NCBI RefSeq assembly: GCF_031769195.1
Contig: NZ_JAVHNP010000007.1
Span: forward strand, 86,185-150,184
DNA: 64,000 bases
Direction of reading: 5' to 3'
From: Vreelandella sp031769195
GTDB lineage: Bacteria; Pseudomonadota; Gammaproteobacteria; Pseudomonadales; Halomonadaceae
The stretch's first letter is position 1, and the number at the start of each line of letters is the position of its first letter. Both the position numbers and the translations under genes were made by a program. This document shows, piece by piece, positions 52,867 to 60,880 of this stretch. Under the pieces are notes generated by a model. It did not search any database and was not told the origin of the DNA. It saw nothing but the letters and a program-made list of their open reading frames with translations.

Positions 52867-55431
52867 TTATGCTTCGCCTAATAATCCTAAGCTAGCCGCC
52901 GGGGCTTGGCGGCGCAGGCTGTAGGAGAGCGCGTGGCCGATGACACCTATTAGCAGCGCGCCGCCGATGGGGAGGGTTAGCCATAGGCCGATATGCAGGC
53001 GCGGGGTTAAATCGAGCCAGTAGAGGTAGAGCGCGGCGGTGGCGAGCTCTGCAAGCACCGCCCCTAGCAGGCCGCTGGCGAACCCGAGCAAGGCATATTC
53101 GGCCCCTTGAACGCGGGAGATCATCCGGTTGCCTGCACCAAACACCCGCAGCAGGCCGCTTTCGTGGGCGCGTACCGGGCGGCTGGCGGTGAGCGCGGCG
53201 TAGAGCACACTCACGCCCGCCAACAGCACCAGGATTAGCACTAGCTCCACCGCACGAGTCACTTGAGTCAATACATCGCGCACCTGCCCTAGAATGGCAT
53301 CTACGTTGAGCAGTGAGACGCCGGGAAAGTCGCTGACCAGCTCACGCACCAAGCCCTGCTCTTCGTCTGGCAGATGGAAAGCGGTGATGAAGCTATGGCC
53401 GAACGATTCCAATACGCCGGGCGGGAAGATCACGAAGAAGTTCGGGTTAAAGCTGTCCCAATTCAGGCTACGCAGGCTTTCAATGCGTGTCGTGATGCTG
53501 TCGCTGCCCACGGCGAATGTGATTTCGTCTCCCAATCCCAAACCAAGACGCTCAGCCAAACCATCCTCCACCGAAATGGGAACAGTTTCTGAGTCGGTAG
53601 AAGGCTTCGCGTCCACTTCGCTCATCCAGCCTTTTGGCTCACTGGCAGGCGTAAACCACTGCCCTGCCACCACTTGGTTGCCTTCGGGCAGTTCGGATTG
53701 CCAAGTGAGGTTTAACTCACGGCGCAGCGAGTTGTCGCCTCGGGCATCAGCGGGAACAGCATCTCTGGGCGCTTGTCCGTTAATCTCGGTAATACGCCCA
53801 CGCACCATGGGGTAAAGGGTGCTTTGGGTATCGACCCGTGGCGCCACCGCTTGCTCGAACGCATCCCGCTCGCCGGGCTGAATGTTGATGGCAAAGTAGT
53901 TGGGCGTATCTTCTGGGAGCTGGTCTTGCCAAGTAGTGAGCAGATCCCCACGCACCAGGACGATCATCGCCATGGCAAAAAACGTGACTGAAAATGCCAG
54001 CAGTTGACCAAGCCCCGCCTGCTTGCGGCGGGCCAACTGACGCCCGCCCAAGCGAAATGCCTGAACCCACTCGCCGCCGCCCTTAAGGCGCTGCACAGCG
54101 CGAAGCAAACCATTCAGTAATAAAGAACTCACGCCCCACAGCAGCGCCAGTAAGGCTGAGCCCCCCACCAGAAGCGCCAAGGCCAGAGGGAAGCTGCCTG
54201 AATAGAGCCACAGCAGGCCGCCAAATACGATGCTGGCAACGCCAACCACCAGCCAAGCGGTGGGCGGCAGCGGGTCCAGCTCTCGGCGCAGGACTTTCAG
54301 CGCGCTCACCTGCTTGATACGCAGCAGCGTTGGCCCTGCAAACCCCACCAGCACCGCTAGCGCGGTGAAGATACCCAACCATAGCGGCATAATGCCAGGG
54401 GGTGGCAGCGTCATGGGCAGAAAGCTGGTCAATAGCCACAGCAGTACGGCTTGGCCGACCAAGCCCAGCAGCGCGCCAATGAGGGAGGCCATTAACGCCA
54501 GCCCAATGAGTTGCAGGCTGAAAATCGTCACAAGCTGATACTGGCTGGCCCCAAAGCAGCGCAGCAGCGCAGCGGTATCCAGGTGACGCTCTACGTAGCG
54601 GCGGGTCGACATAGCAACCGCCACCCCAGCCAACAGCACCGCTGCTAACCCGGCAAGGCCTAAGTAGCTTTCCGCACGTTGCAGGGCGTTACCCAACTGC
54701 GGGCGGTCTACCCGCACATCACGCACTTCTACCCCATCACGCCGTAGCTGTGCCAATAAGCTCTGCACTTGCTCTAACGCGTCGGGCGGCCCGGCAGCCA
54801 GCAGTTCAAACTCAATGCGTGACCCTGGCTGTACCAACCCAGTAGCTTCAAGGTCAGCGGTATTGAGCATCAAGCGCGGGTTGAAGTTACCAAAGCCAGC
54901 GGACTGGTCCGCTTCGCGTTCGATAATCCCGCTAATGGTCAGTTCCGTTTGCCCCACCTGCACGCGGTCGCCAATCTCGATATCGATCAGCTCGGCTAGC
55001 CGTGGGTCTGCCCAGGCTTCTCCCGCAGGTGGGCCAGAAGCGATTTGCTCTATGCCGTTGCCCCTATCTACGTGAGAAACACCGTAGTGCGGGTACACAT
55101 CATCCACCGCTTTGAGGCTGGCGGGCTGGAAGCGCTCCCCCTGGCTGATCATGGAGACCAAGTCCACCTGATCGCTCAGCGTAAAACCTGCCTGCTCTAG
55201 CGTATTGCGCAGCTCTTCTGGGAAAGGGTCGCGCTGTTCAAGCACTAAATCGCCACCCAGCATCTGCCCGGCTTGGCGCTCAAGGCCACGCTCTAACCGA
55301 TCAAGAAAGAAGGCAATCATGGTGGAAGCGGCTACCGCCAGTACCAACGCGACAAACAGCGCCCGCACATCCGCCGCGCGAAGGTCGCGCTTTAAGCTCC
55401 GAGCGGCCAAACGCCAGTTGATATCACTCAT
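52867..55431 (-). CDS. ybbP: ABC transporter permease YbbP (FtsX-like)
   Basis: Inner-membrane permease of the MacB/FtsX-like superfamily with ten or so predicted helices. 854 residues: an N-terminal helix (ALFVALVLAVAASTMIAFFL), a large periplasmic domain (about 60-260), a helix cluster near 265-440, a second periplasmic domain (about 510-700), and three C-terminal helices. The start at 55431 overlaps the ybbA stop by eight bases (ATGAGTGA). With YbbA it forms an exporter or mechanotransmission complex whose substrate is not known. Confidence 0.88.
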   Translation of the reverse strand: MSDINWRLAARSLKRDLRAADVRALFVALVLAVAASTMIAFFLDRLERGLERQAGQMLGGDLVLEQRDPFPEELRNTLEQAGFTLSDQVDLVSMISQGERFQPASLKAVDDVYPHYGVSHVDRGNGIEQIASGPPAGEAWADPRLAELIDIEIGDRVQVGQTELTISGIIEREADQSAGFGNFNPRLMLNTADLEATGLVQPGSRIEFELLAAGPPDALEQVQSLLAQLRRDGVEVRDVRVDRPQLGNALQRAESYLGLAGLAAVLLAGVAVAMSTRRYVERHLDTAALLRCFGASQYQLVTIFSLQLIGLALMASLIGALLGLVGQAVLLWLLTSFLPMTLPPPGIMPLWLGIFTALAVLVGFAGPTLLRIKQVSALKVLRRELDPLPPTAWLVVGVASIVFGGLLWLYSGSFPLALALLVGGSALLALLWGVSSLLLNGLLRAVQRLKGGGEWVQAFRLGGRQLARRKQAGLGQLLAFSVTFFAMAMIVLVRGDLLTTWQDQLPEDTPNYFAINIQPGERDAFEQAVAPRVDTQSTLYPMVRGRITEINGQAPRDAVPADARGDNSLRRELNLTWQSELPEGNQVVAGQWFTPASEPKGWMSEVDAKPSTDSETVPISVEDGLAERLGLGLGDEITFAVGSDSITTRIESLRSLNWDSFNPNFFVIFPPGVLESFGHSFITAFHLPDEEQGLVRELVSDFPGVSLLNVDAILGQVRDVLTQVTRAVELVLILVLLAGVSVLYAALTASRPVRAHESGLLRVFGAGNRMISRVQGAEYALLGFASGLLGAVLAELATAALYLYWLDLTPRLHIGLWLTLPIGGALLIGVIGHALSYSLRRQAPAASLGLLGEA

Positions 55432-56239
55432 CGCCTTCCCCGCTGTTGGCTGGGGCAGGCTCGAACGGGACAAGCTGGCCGTTAGTGAGGCGCAGGCAGC
55501 GGTCGCAGCGGCGCGCTAAGGCGTGGTCATGGGTGACGAGGATCAGCGTTGTGCCCGCTTCTTTATTCAGCGTGAAAAGCAGGTCGATGATCTGCGCACC
55601 GGTATCCGGGTCCAGGTTGCCAGTCGGCTCATCGGCGAACACTAGCTCAGGGTCGGTCACGAAGGCACGCGCAATGGCGACCCGCTGCTGTTCACCGCCA
55701 GAGAGCTGTTTAGGCTGGTGGGAAGTGCGTTCGCCAAGCCCTACACGCTCCAACCACTGCTGGGCGGTACGTGTTTCTCCGGCGCGGGGCGAAAGCTCCA
55801 ACGGCAGCAGCACGTTTTCCAGCGCGCTGAGCGTCGGCAGCAGCTGAAAGTTCTGGAACACGAACCCCACTCGCCCTGCCCGCAATGCCGCGCGGCCGTC
55901 TTCATCCAAGCGGCTCAGCGCATGGCCAAAGAGTGTCAACTCACCGTCGCTGGGCGTATCCAACCCTGCTAACAAGCCCAGCAGCGTGGATTTACCCGCG
56001 CCGCTTTTGCCCAAAATGGCAACGCTCTCTCCCGCCGCTACGCTTAACGACAGGTCGTGTAAGATGGTTAGCGTGCGTTCACCGCTGGTCACTCGTTTGG
56101 CCAGCTTTTCCGCATGCAGCACTGGCTGGCTCACCGCTTCATGGGGAACCTTCTGGGCAGCCGATGGGTCGGTGTTGGGCGAGCGCGAAGGCGCATCTTC
56201 GGTCGTGGTATTGGATGTTGGGTCAGAGGAGTAAGGCAT
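55424..56239 (-). CDS. ybbA: ABC transporter ATPase YbbA
   Basis: Cytosolic ATPase partner of YbbP. 271 residues. Walker A is ILGKSGAGKSTLLGLLAGLD, signature LSGGEQQRVAIARAF, Walker B ELVFADEPTGNLDP, and switch His in LILVTHDHALARRC. The ATPase core starts near residue 40; the first 35 residues are low-complexity Ser/Thr/Pro. Its ATG and that of divergent tesA share the four bases CATG. No strong ribosome-binding site precedes this ATG, so an internal start (for example GTG near 56134) is possible. Confidence 0.92.
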   Translation of the reverse strand: MPYSSDPTSNTTTEDAPSRSPNTDPSAAQKVPHEAVSQPVLHAEKLAKRVTSGERTLTILHDLSLSVAAGESVAILGKSGAGKSTLLGLLAGLDTPSDGELTLFGHALSRLDEDGRAALRAGRVGFVFQNFQLLPTLSALENVLLPLELSPRAGETRTAQQWLERVGLGERTSHQPKQLSGGEQQRVAIARAFVTDPELVFADEPTGNLDPDTGAQIIDLLFTLNKEAGTTLILVTHDHALARRCDRCLRLTNGQLVPFEPAPANSGEGDE

Positions 56240-56990
56240 GAAACGTGGATTCCCTTTAGCAATTCAAAAACAAGCAATTCAAAAACGAGCCATTCAAAAA
56301 CTGTTTATCCAGACACTGGCCCTTCAGCGGGGGCAATCGGCCGCCCGCCGTGGTGTATTTAGCGCCGCCATGCTGATCATATGCTTGGGTGCTGCCCCTT
56401 TATACGCCAACACTTCTGAAGAGCACCTACCGATGCTCCTCGTGATGGGTGACAGCTTGAGCGCGGCGTATGGTATTGAGCAGGAGCAGGGCTGGGTCAC
56501 GCTGCTGGCGGAGCGCCTTGACGGTGAAGCGCAGGTGGTGAATGCCAGCATTAGCGGCGAGACCACCTCAGGCGGTGCCCAGCGATTTACCGATATTATC
56601 GGACAGCGTGAGCCGGATATCGTTCTGTTAGAACTGGGCGGCAACGATGGCCTGCGCGGTTTACCCCCCGCCCAAATGCGTGCCAATCTCGCCACCATGA
56701 TCGAGCAAAGCCAGCAAGCAGGCGCAGAGGTGCTGCTGTTAGGTATCGATATTCCGCCGAATTACGGCCAAGCCTATCGCGATGCCTTCACCGGGGTCTA
56801 TCACTCTCTGGCGGAGGAGTACGACCTCTCGCTCGTGCCCTTCTTGCTGGAAGATATCGCCCTCAACCAACAGCTGATGCAAAGCGATGGCATTCACCCT
56901 ACCGCCGAGGCCCAGCCGATTATCTTGGATAACGTGTGGCCAGCGCTTGAGCCCATGTTGGAAGATACGTACCAGGCTTCTTCTCAGTAG
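56238..56990 (+). CDS. tesA: Acyl-CoA thioesterase I / lysophospholipase (SGNH hydrolase)
   Basis: Periplasmic multifunctional esterase. 250 residues. SGNH blocks are present: VMGDSLSAAYG (Ser), NASISGETTSGGAQR (Gly), ELGGNDGLRG (Asn), SDGIHPTAEAQP (Asp/His). The predicted N-terminus is unusual. About 45 residues precede a signal-like stretch (AAMLIICLGAAPLYA) and include three copies of a five-residue unit (AIQKx) from a 15-base tandem repeat. The ATG has a strong GAGGAG site, which supports it; ATG at 56370 would give a normal signal peptide but has no ribosome-binding site. Divergent from ybbA-ybbP, as in E. coli. Confidence 0.92.
   Translation: MKRGFPLAIQKQAIQKRAIQKLFIQTLALQRGQSAARRGVFSAAMLIICLGAAPLYANTSEEHLPMLLVMGDSLSAAYGIEQEQGWVTLLAERLDGEAQVVNASISGETTSGGAQRFTDIIGQREPDIVLLELGGNDGLRGLPPAQMRANLATMIEQSQQAGAEVLLLGIDIPPNYGQAYRDAFTGVYHSLAEEYDLSLVPFLLEDIALNQQLMQSDGIHPTAEAQPIILDNVWPALEPMLEDTYQASSQ
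56258..56302 (+). repeat. Three 15-bp tandem repeats in the tesA 5' end
   Basis: Copies start at 56258, 56273 and 56288, each AGCAATTCAAAAACA or a close variant, and each encodes Ala-Ile-Gln-Lys plus one residue. Confidence 0.85.
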
Positions 56991-57042
56991 CGTACTTTGC
57001 GTACGGCACTGACTCGCTGAGCAACGCTCATTTTTTCATGCC

Positions 57043-57071
57043 TTGCACGCATGTAGTCTAAGAACTACAAT
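57043..57071 (+). promoter_or_regulatory. higBA promoter with overlapping palindromic operator
   Basis: TTGCAC (57043-57048), 17-base spacer, TACAAT (57066-57071). An inverted repeat TGTAGT-N6-ACTACA (57052-57069) overlaps the spacer and -10 box and is a natural site for autorepression by the antitoxin. Confidence 0.7.
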
Positions 57072-57077
57072 ATTTTT

Positions 57078-57377
57078 ATGATCGCTATTAAACAGACCGA
57101 CACTTACCGACGGTGGGAACGTAAGCTCTTTGATTCGCGCGCAAAAGCACTGATTGCTGCCCGTGTTTTCAGGCTGGCCAACGGATTGGCTGGCGATGTA
57201 AAACCCGTTGGCCAAGGCATCAGTGAGCTGCGTATTCATCATGGCCCAGGATATCGTGTCTATTTTAAACAACGCGGTAATGAGCTTGTCATCCTGTTAT
57301 GTGGCGGCGATAAAAGCACGCAGCAAAACGATATCGATACAGCGCAGCGTCTGGCAGCAGAATGGGAGGAATCATGA
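57078..57377 (+). CDS. higB: HigB/RelE-family toxin
   Basis: Type II toxin, probable ribosome-dependent mRNA endonuclease. 99 residues. The gp49/RelE-like fold shows TYRRWERKLFDSRAKALIAA, RVFRLANGLAGDVKPVGQGI, ELRIHHGPGYRVYFKQRG and LLCGGDKSTQQNDI, all standard for this group. The ATG lies only seven bases after the -10 box and has no ribosome-binding site, so the mRNA is likely leaderless. Its stop overlaps the antitoxin start by ATGA. Toxin-first order is typical of higBA. Confidence 0.88.
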   Translation: MIAIKQTDTYRRWERKLFDSRAKALIAARVFRLANGLAGDVKPVGQGISELRIHHGPGYRVYFKQRGNELVILLCGGDKSTQQNDIDTAQRLAAEWEES

Positions 57378-57676
57378 GCGATAAGATTTACGACTATGAC
57401 CCGGCAGCAGCATTAGAGAACGATGAAGCCATCGCTCTCTTTCTCGCTGATGCGCTGGAAACCGGAGATGCCACCTATGTTGCTAAAGCGATGGGTATCG
57501 TAGCGCGCGCTAAGGGAATGACAGAGCTTGCTCGCGAAACCGGCCTCTCCCGTGAGCAGCTCTATCGTTCGTTCAGCGAGCAAGGCAACCCAACGCTGAA
57601 GACGATGTTGGCCGTCATGCGTGCACTGGGTATGGACTTGACGGCAAAACCACACCAAGAAGAACCAGTCATATAA
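57374..57676 (+). CDS. higA: HigA-like antitoxin (HTH)
   Basis: Cro/C1-type helix-turn-helix antitoxin of the addiction-module family. 100 residues. YDPAAALENDEAIALFLADA near the N-terminus and GMTELARETGLSREQLYRSF (helix-turn-helix), then LKTMLAVMRALGMDL, are family marks. GGGAGGA precedes the ATG at 57374, so the antitoxin has a strong ribosome-binding site while the toxin has none; this should favour antitoxin excess. Confidence 0.88.
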   Translation: MSDKIYDYDPAAALENDEAIALFLADALETGDATYVAKAMGIVARAKGMTELARETGLSREQLYRSFSEQGNPTLKTMLAVMRALGMDLTAKPHQEEPVI

Positions 57677-57755
57677 ACGTTGATACTTTCTACTGAGGAG
57701 ATATAGCGCTTTTTTGCCTTAGCTTGTAGTCTTAAGCGATATTTGACCAACGCTA

Positions 57756-58469
57756 ATGGCGTCCATGTCTACTTTCTCGTCCCGCCCGCTTTCTACCGTT
57801 TCGCGTCGGCAGTTTTTAACAGCTGCTGGCGCGTTGCTATTGGGTGCTGGGTTGGGGATACATCCCTCCTCTGCGGTGGCCTTCAATCCACAACAGCTGC
57901 GGCAAAGCATGCAGCAGCTATATGGGCAAGGCGGGCTCAACGTATTAGAAGAGTGGTTCGCACTGCTGGAACGCTTACGCGGTCAGGACGTGCAAGCACA
58001 GCTTCGCGATGTGAACGACTTTTTTAACCGGCGCGTGCGCTGGGTAGAAGATATCCGCGTATGGGGAGAAGAGGACTTTTGGGCAACGCCCTTAGAGGCG
58101 CTGGGTAAAGGGCAAGGCGACTGTGAGGATTACTCCATCGCTAAATACATCACCCTGAAGCAGCTTGGTGTGCCGGGAGAGCGCTTGCGTATGATCTACG
58201 TGCGCGCCCGTATTGGCCGTAGCCAAATCACCCAGGCTCACATGGTGCTAGGCTACTACTCAACGCCAAATGCCGAACCGCTGGTACTGGACAACATTGC
58301 GCCCTCTATTTCACCGGCTTCTCAGCGCAACGACTTAGACCCCGTCTTCAGTTTTAACAGCGACGGCCTTTGGGCAGGTGGCGGTTCAGAATCCCGTGCC
58401 GACCCGCTGGCACGGCTGTCGCGCTGGCGTAGTGTGATCGGGCGGATGCAATCACAAGGATTTATTTAA
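57756..58469 (+). CDS. lapG: Periplasmic cysteine protease LapG (BTLCP)
   Basis: Cleaves the N-terminal region of Lap-type adhesins and so releases cells from biofilm; held inactive by LapD when c-di-GMP is high. 237 residues. Catalytic triad C123 (QGDCEDYSIAKY), H162 (QAHMVLGY) and D179 (LVLDNIAPS). N-terminal twin Arg (SRRQFLTAAGALLLGAGLG) suggests Tat export. ATG at 57765 is also possible. lapD follows after 13 bases, and the likely target, an RTX adhesin, is encoded convergently 2.4 kb away. Confidence 0.9.
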   Translation: MASMSTFSSRPLSTVSRRQFLTAAGALLLGAGLGIHPSSAVAFNPQQLRQSMQQLYGQGGLNVLEEWFALLERLRGQDVQAQLRDVNDFFNRRVRWVEDIRVWGEEDFWATPLEALGKGQGDCEDYSIAKYITLKQLGVPGERLRMIYVRARIGRSQITQAHMVLGYYSTPNAEPLVLDNIAPSISPASQRNDLDPVFSFNSDGLWAGGGSESRADPLARLSRWRSVIGRMQSQGFI

Positions 58470-58482
58470 GAGGACTGGCGCT

Positions 58483-60390
58483 ATGTCGCTGATTAAACAG
58501 CTTTGGCTGGCTATTATTGCGCTCTTGCTGTTGTCGTTTGTCGGCAGCCTGGCGATCAGTATTACCAGCAGCCGTGACTACATCGAGCAGGAAGTACGCA
58601 TTAAGAACGAAGACAATGCCACGACTCTGGCGCTCTCCATGAGCCAGCTGGATAAAGACTTAGTGATTCTAGAACTGCTGATCTCGGCTCAGTTCGATAC
58701 CGGCTACTACCGCTCGATTATCCTACGCGATGCAGAAGGCGAGGTACTGGTCGAACGCAGCGCTGGCGAGTACAGCGGCGATGTCCCCGCCTGGTTTCGC
58801 AGCTTAGTGCAGTTTGATGTGCCCACCGGCACCGCCACGATTCAAGATGGCTGGCGCCAGTTCGGTACGTTGGAACTGGAGAGCCAGCATAGCTACGCCT
58901 ACGCCTCTCTATGGCGCAGCATGTTAGAACTCGCCGGCTGGTTTTTACTCGCGGGGGCCATTAGCTTGGCGATTGCCACTGTGCTGGTGCGAGGCATCAA
59001 ACATCCGCTGGTACGTGTCGTCGCTCAGGCAAAAGATATTAGCGCACGCCGCTTTACCACTATTCAGGAACCCCGCACGCTAGAGCTGCGTGAAGTCGCC
59101 CAGGCCATGAACGTGCTTTCCGCTAACGTGCGCCAAATGCTCAGCCAAGAGAGCCAAAAGCTTGATGAGCTACGCCGCCATTTACAACACGACCGAGTCA
59201 CGGGCGCGTTGAACCGTGAGGTGCTGATGGGCAGGCTAGCATCGCTGTTAGGCAGCGACGATGCCCGTGCCACCGGCCTGATGGTGATGGTACGTGTTCA
59301 GGCATTAGAGAGCTTGAACGATCAGTTAGGCCACCAAGCCACTGACCAATTGCTCAGCACACTGGTGAAGGAGCTTGCCGCGCTGGAATCCAACGCCGAT
59401 GAAGCGCTGATTGGGCGCCTAAACGGCAGTGACTTTCTCCTGATGCTGCCGCTAGAAGAGCAACCCGACGCCCTGCTTCCCCGCTTGCAGCAAACGCTGG
59501 CTAAGATTTCAGCGAGCGCCCCAGAAACAGACGTGCGCTTAGCAACGGCCATCGTGGCCTACCACCCTAATGATGAGCGCGGCCCCCTGTTAGCCACCCT
59601 AGATGATGCCCTGGCTGAAGCTGAAAGTGACAGCAGCACGAGTAATATCGCCCTTCGCCAACGTGAACAAGGTTCATTGTTCGGTAACCATACCGATTGG
59701 CGTAACGCGCTAACCGCGGCTATTGCCCAAGGCCCGCAGCTTGCTTATTTCCCCGTGGTCGATGCCCAGAACCGAGTACTGCACTATGAATGCCCGGCTC
59801 GACTAGAGTTAGCCAGCGTTTGGCAAACCGCAGGCCTGTTCATTCCCTGGGTTACCCGCTTTGCGCTTGAGCCAGCGTTGGACATCGCCGTTGTGAAAAA
59901 GGCACTCGTTCAGTTGGAAGCAAACCCCGGGCAGTTTATTGGCGTAAACCTCTCGATTGCGTCAATCAACAATGCGCAGTTCGTCAACGAGCTTCGTTTG
60001 CTGCTAGAGAAACAGCCTGCCCTCGCCTGCAAGCTCTGCTTCGAAGTGCCTGCTACGCTGACAGCGCACTCCATTGGAAGCCTGCGCGGGCTGTGCAGCG
60101 CACTGCGGCCACTCGGCTGCCAGTTTGGTATCGAGCACGTGGGCGCGGAATTCACCAAGCTGGCCGACTTACATGATGTAGGACTTGCCTACCTCAAAGT
60201 AGATAGCAGCCTGATTCGCAATATTCATACCTCGAACGAGCAGCAAACCATCGTTCGCGGTATGGCAACACTCTGCCACTCGCTGGGCATTCAGGTGATT
60301 GCAGAGGGGGTAACCGACTCTGAGGAACTAGAGAGCCTGTTCCGTGTGGGCGTGGATGGCGCAACGGGGCCAGGTGTACGCTTGAGCTAA
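58483..60390 (+). CDS. lapD: c-di-GMP receptor LapD (degenerate GGDEF-EAL)
   Basis: Inner-membrane receptor that binds c-di-GMP and sequesters LapG. 635 residues: membrane segment (LWLAIIALLLLSFVGSLAIS), periplasmic LapD/MoxY-type domain (about 20-145), second membrane segment (LAGWFLLAGAISLAIATVLV), HAMP, then GGDEF-like (about 225-390) and EAL-like (about 405-630) domains. Catalytic motifs are lost: the GGDEF position reads LNGSDF, the EAL position reads YECPARLEL. That fits a receptor rather than an enzyme. lapG-lapD order and spacing match known Lap systems. Confidence 0.9.
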   Translation: MSLIKQLWLAIIALLLLSFVGSLAISITSSRDYIEQEVRIKNEDNATTLALSMSQLDKDLVILELLISAQFDTGYYRSIILRDAEGEVLVERSAGEYSGDVPAWFRSLVQFDVPTGTATIQDGWRQFGTLELESQHSYAYASLWRSMLELAGWFLLAGAISLAIATVLVRGIKHPLVRVVAQAKDISARRFTTIQEPRTLELREVAQAMNVLSANVRQMLSQESQKLDELRRHLQHDRVTGALNREVLMGRLASLLGSDDARATGLMVMVRVQALESLNDQLGHQATDQLLSTLVKELAALESNADEALIGRLNGSDFLLMLPLEEQPDALLPRLQQTLAKISASAPETDVRLATAIVAYHPNDERGPLLATLDDALAEAESDSSTSNIALRQREQGSLFGNHTDWRNALTAAIAQGPQLAYFPVVDAQNRVLHYECPARLELASVWQTAGLFIPWVTRFALEPALDIAVVKKALVQLEANPGQFIGVNLSIASINNAQFVNELRLLLEKQPALACKLCFEVPATLTAHSIGSLRGLCSALRPLGCQFGIEHVGAEFTKLADLHDVGLAYLKVDSSLIRNIHTSNEQQTIVRGMATLCHSLGIQVIAEGVTDSEELESLFRVGVDGATGPGVRLS

Positions 60391-60452
60391 CGGCTCAAGC
60401 AAAGCATTTCACGTCAGCTTTTTAAATAGATAACGACGCGGCACCTGCCGCG

Positions 60453-60776
60453 TCAGATGATGCCGCCATCATCACTAATCAAATTCACATCGTTCTTCGC
60501 GCGAAGCGACTTACGCTCCATCACCTTACTCTGAGCGGCAGCGGGCAAGTCGGTAAAACTGAGCACTCCCTTCTCCAGCAGCACTTCCAGCATATCTTCC
60601 ACTACCCGCACAAACGCCAAATCGGACGCGATCATCTGCGCCGACTGCCCCGTTTGCTGGGCCAAAAAGGCAAACACCTCTGGCGAATCCGCCGCGACGG
60701 TGTCGTTACACTCAGGCGATGGCTCTTTGCTGAGCATCACAATCTCTCCACGTGCATTTCGTTTGATGTAGAGCAT
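60453..60776 (-). CDS. Conserved hypothetical protein next to the adhesin gene
   Basis: 107 residues. Layout: a short N-terminal strand motif (LYIKRNARGEIVML), SPEVFAFLAQQ, a helical middle (ASDLAFVRVVEDMLEVLLEK), FTDLPAAAQSKV and a basic tail. It resembles small proteins that are often mislabelled tryptophan synthase beta-like in gammaproteobacteria; no enzyme motif of that kind is visible. AAGGGAA precedes the start. It lies downstream of the adhesin on the same strand and converges with lapD. A role in adhesin biogenesis is only a guess from position. Confidence 0.7.
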   Translation of the reverse strand: MLYIKRNARGEIVMLSKEPSPECNDTVAADSPEVFAFLAQQTGQSAQMIASDLAFVRVVEDMLEVLLEKGVLSFTDLPAAAQSKVMERKSLRAKNDVNLISDDGGII

Positions 60777-60840
60777 AGCGGCTTCCCTTGTAAGTAAACG
60801 CGCCGATTGGTTGCGAAATGTAAATCTTAATGAGAGACGA

Positions 60841-60864
60841 CAAGGCCGCCCGGAGGCGGCCTTG
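60841..60864 (-). terminator. Probable terminator of the adhesin gene
   Basis: A 10-bp stem (CAAGGCCGCC / GGCGGCCTTG) with a CGGA loop, 17 bases after the adhesin stop. The T-tract is poor. Confidence 0.5.
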
Positions 60865-60880
60865 GGGTTGGGTATGAAGG

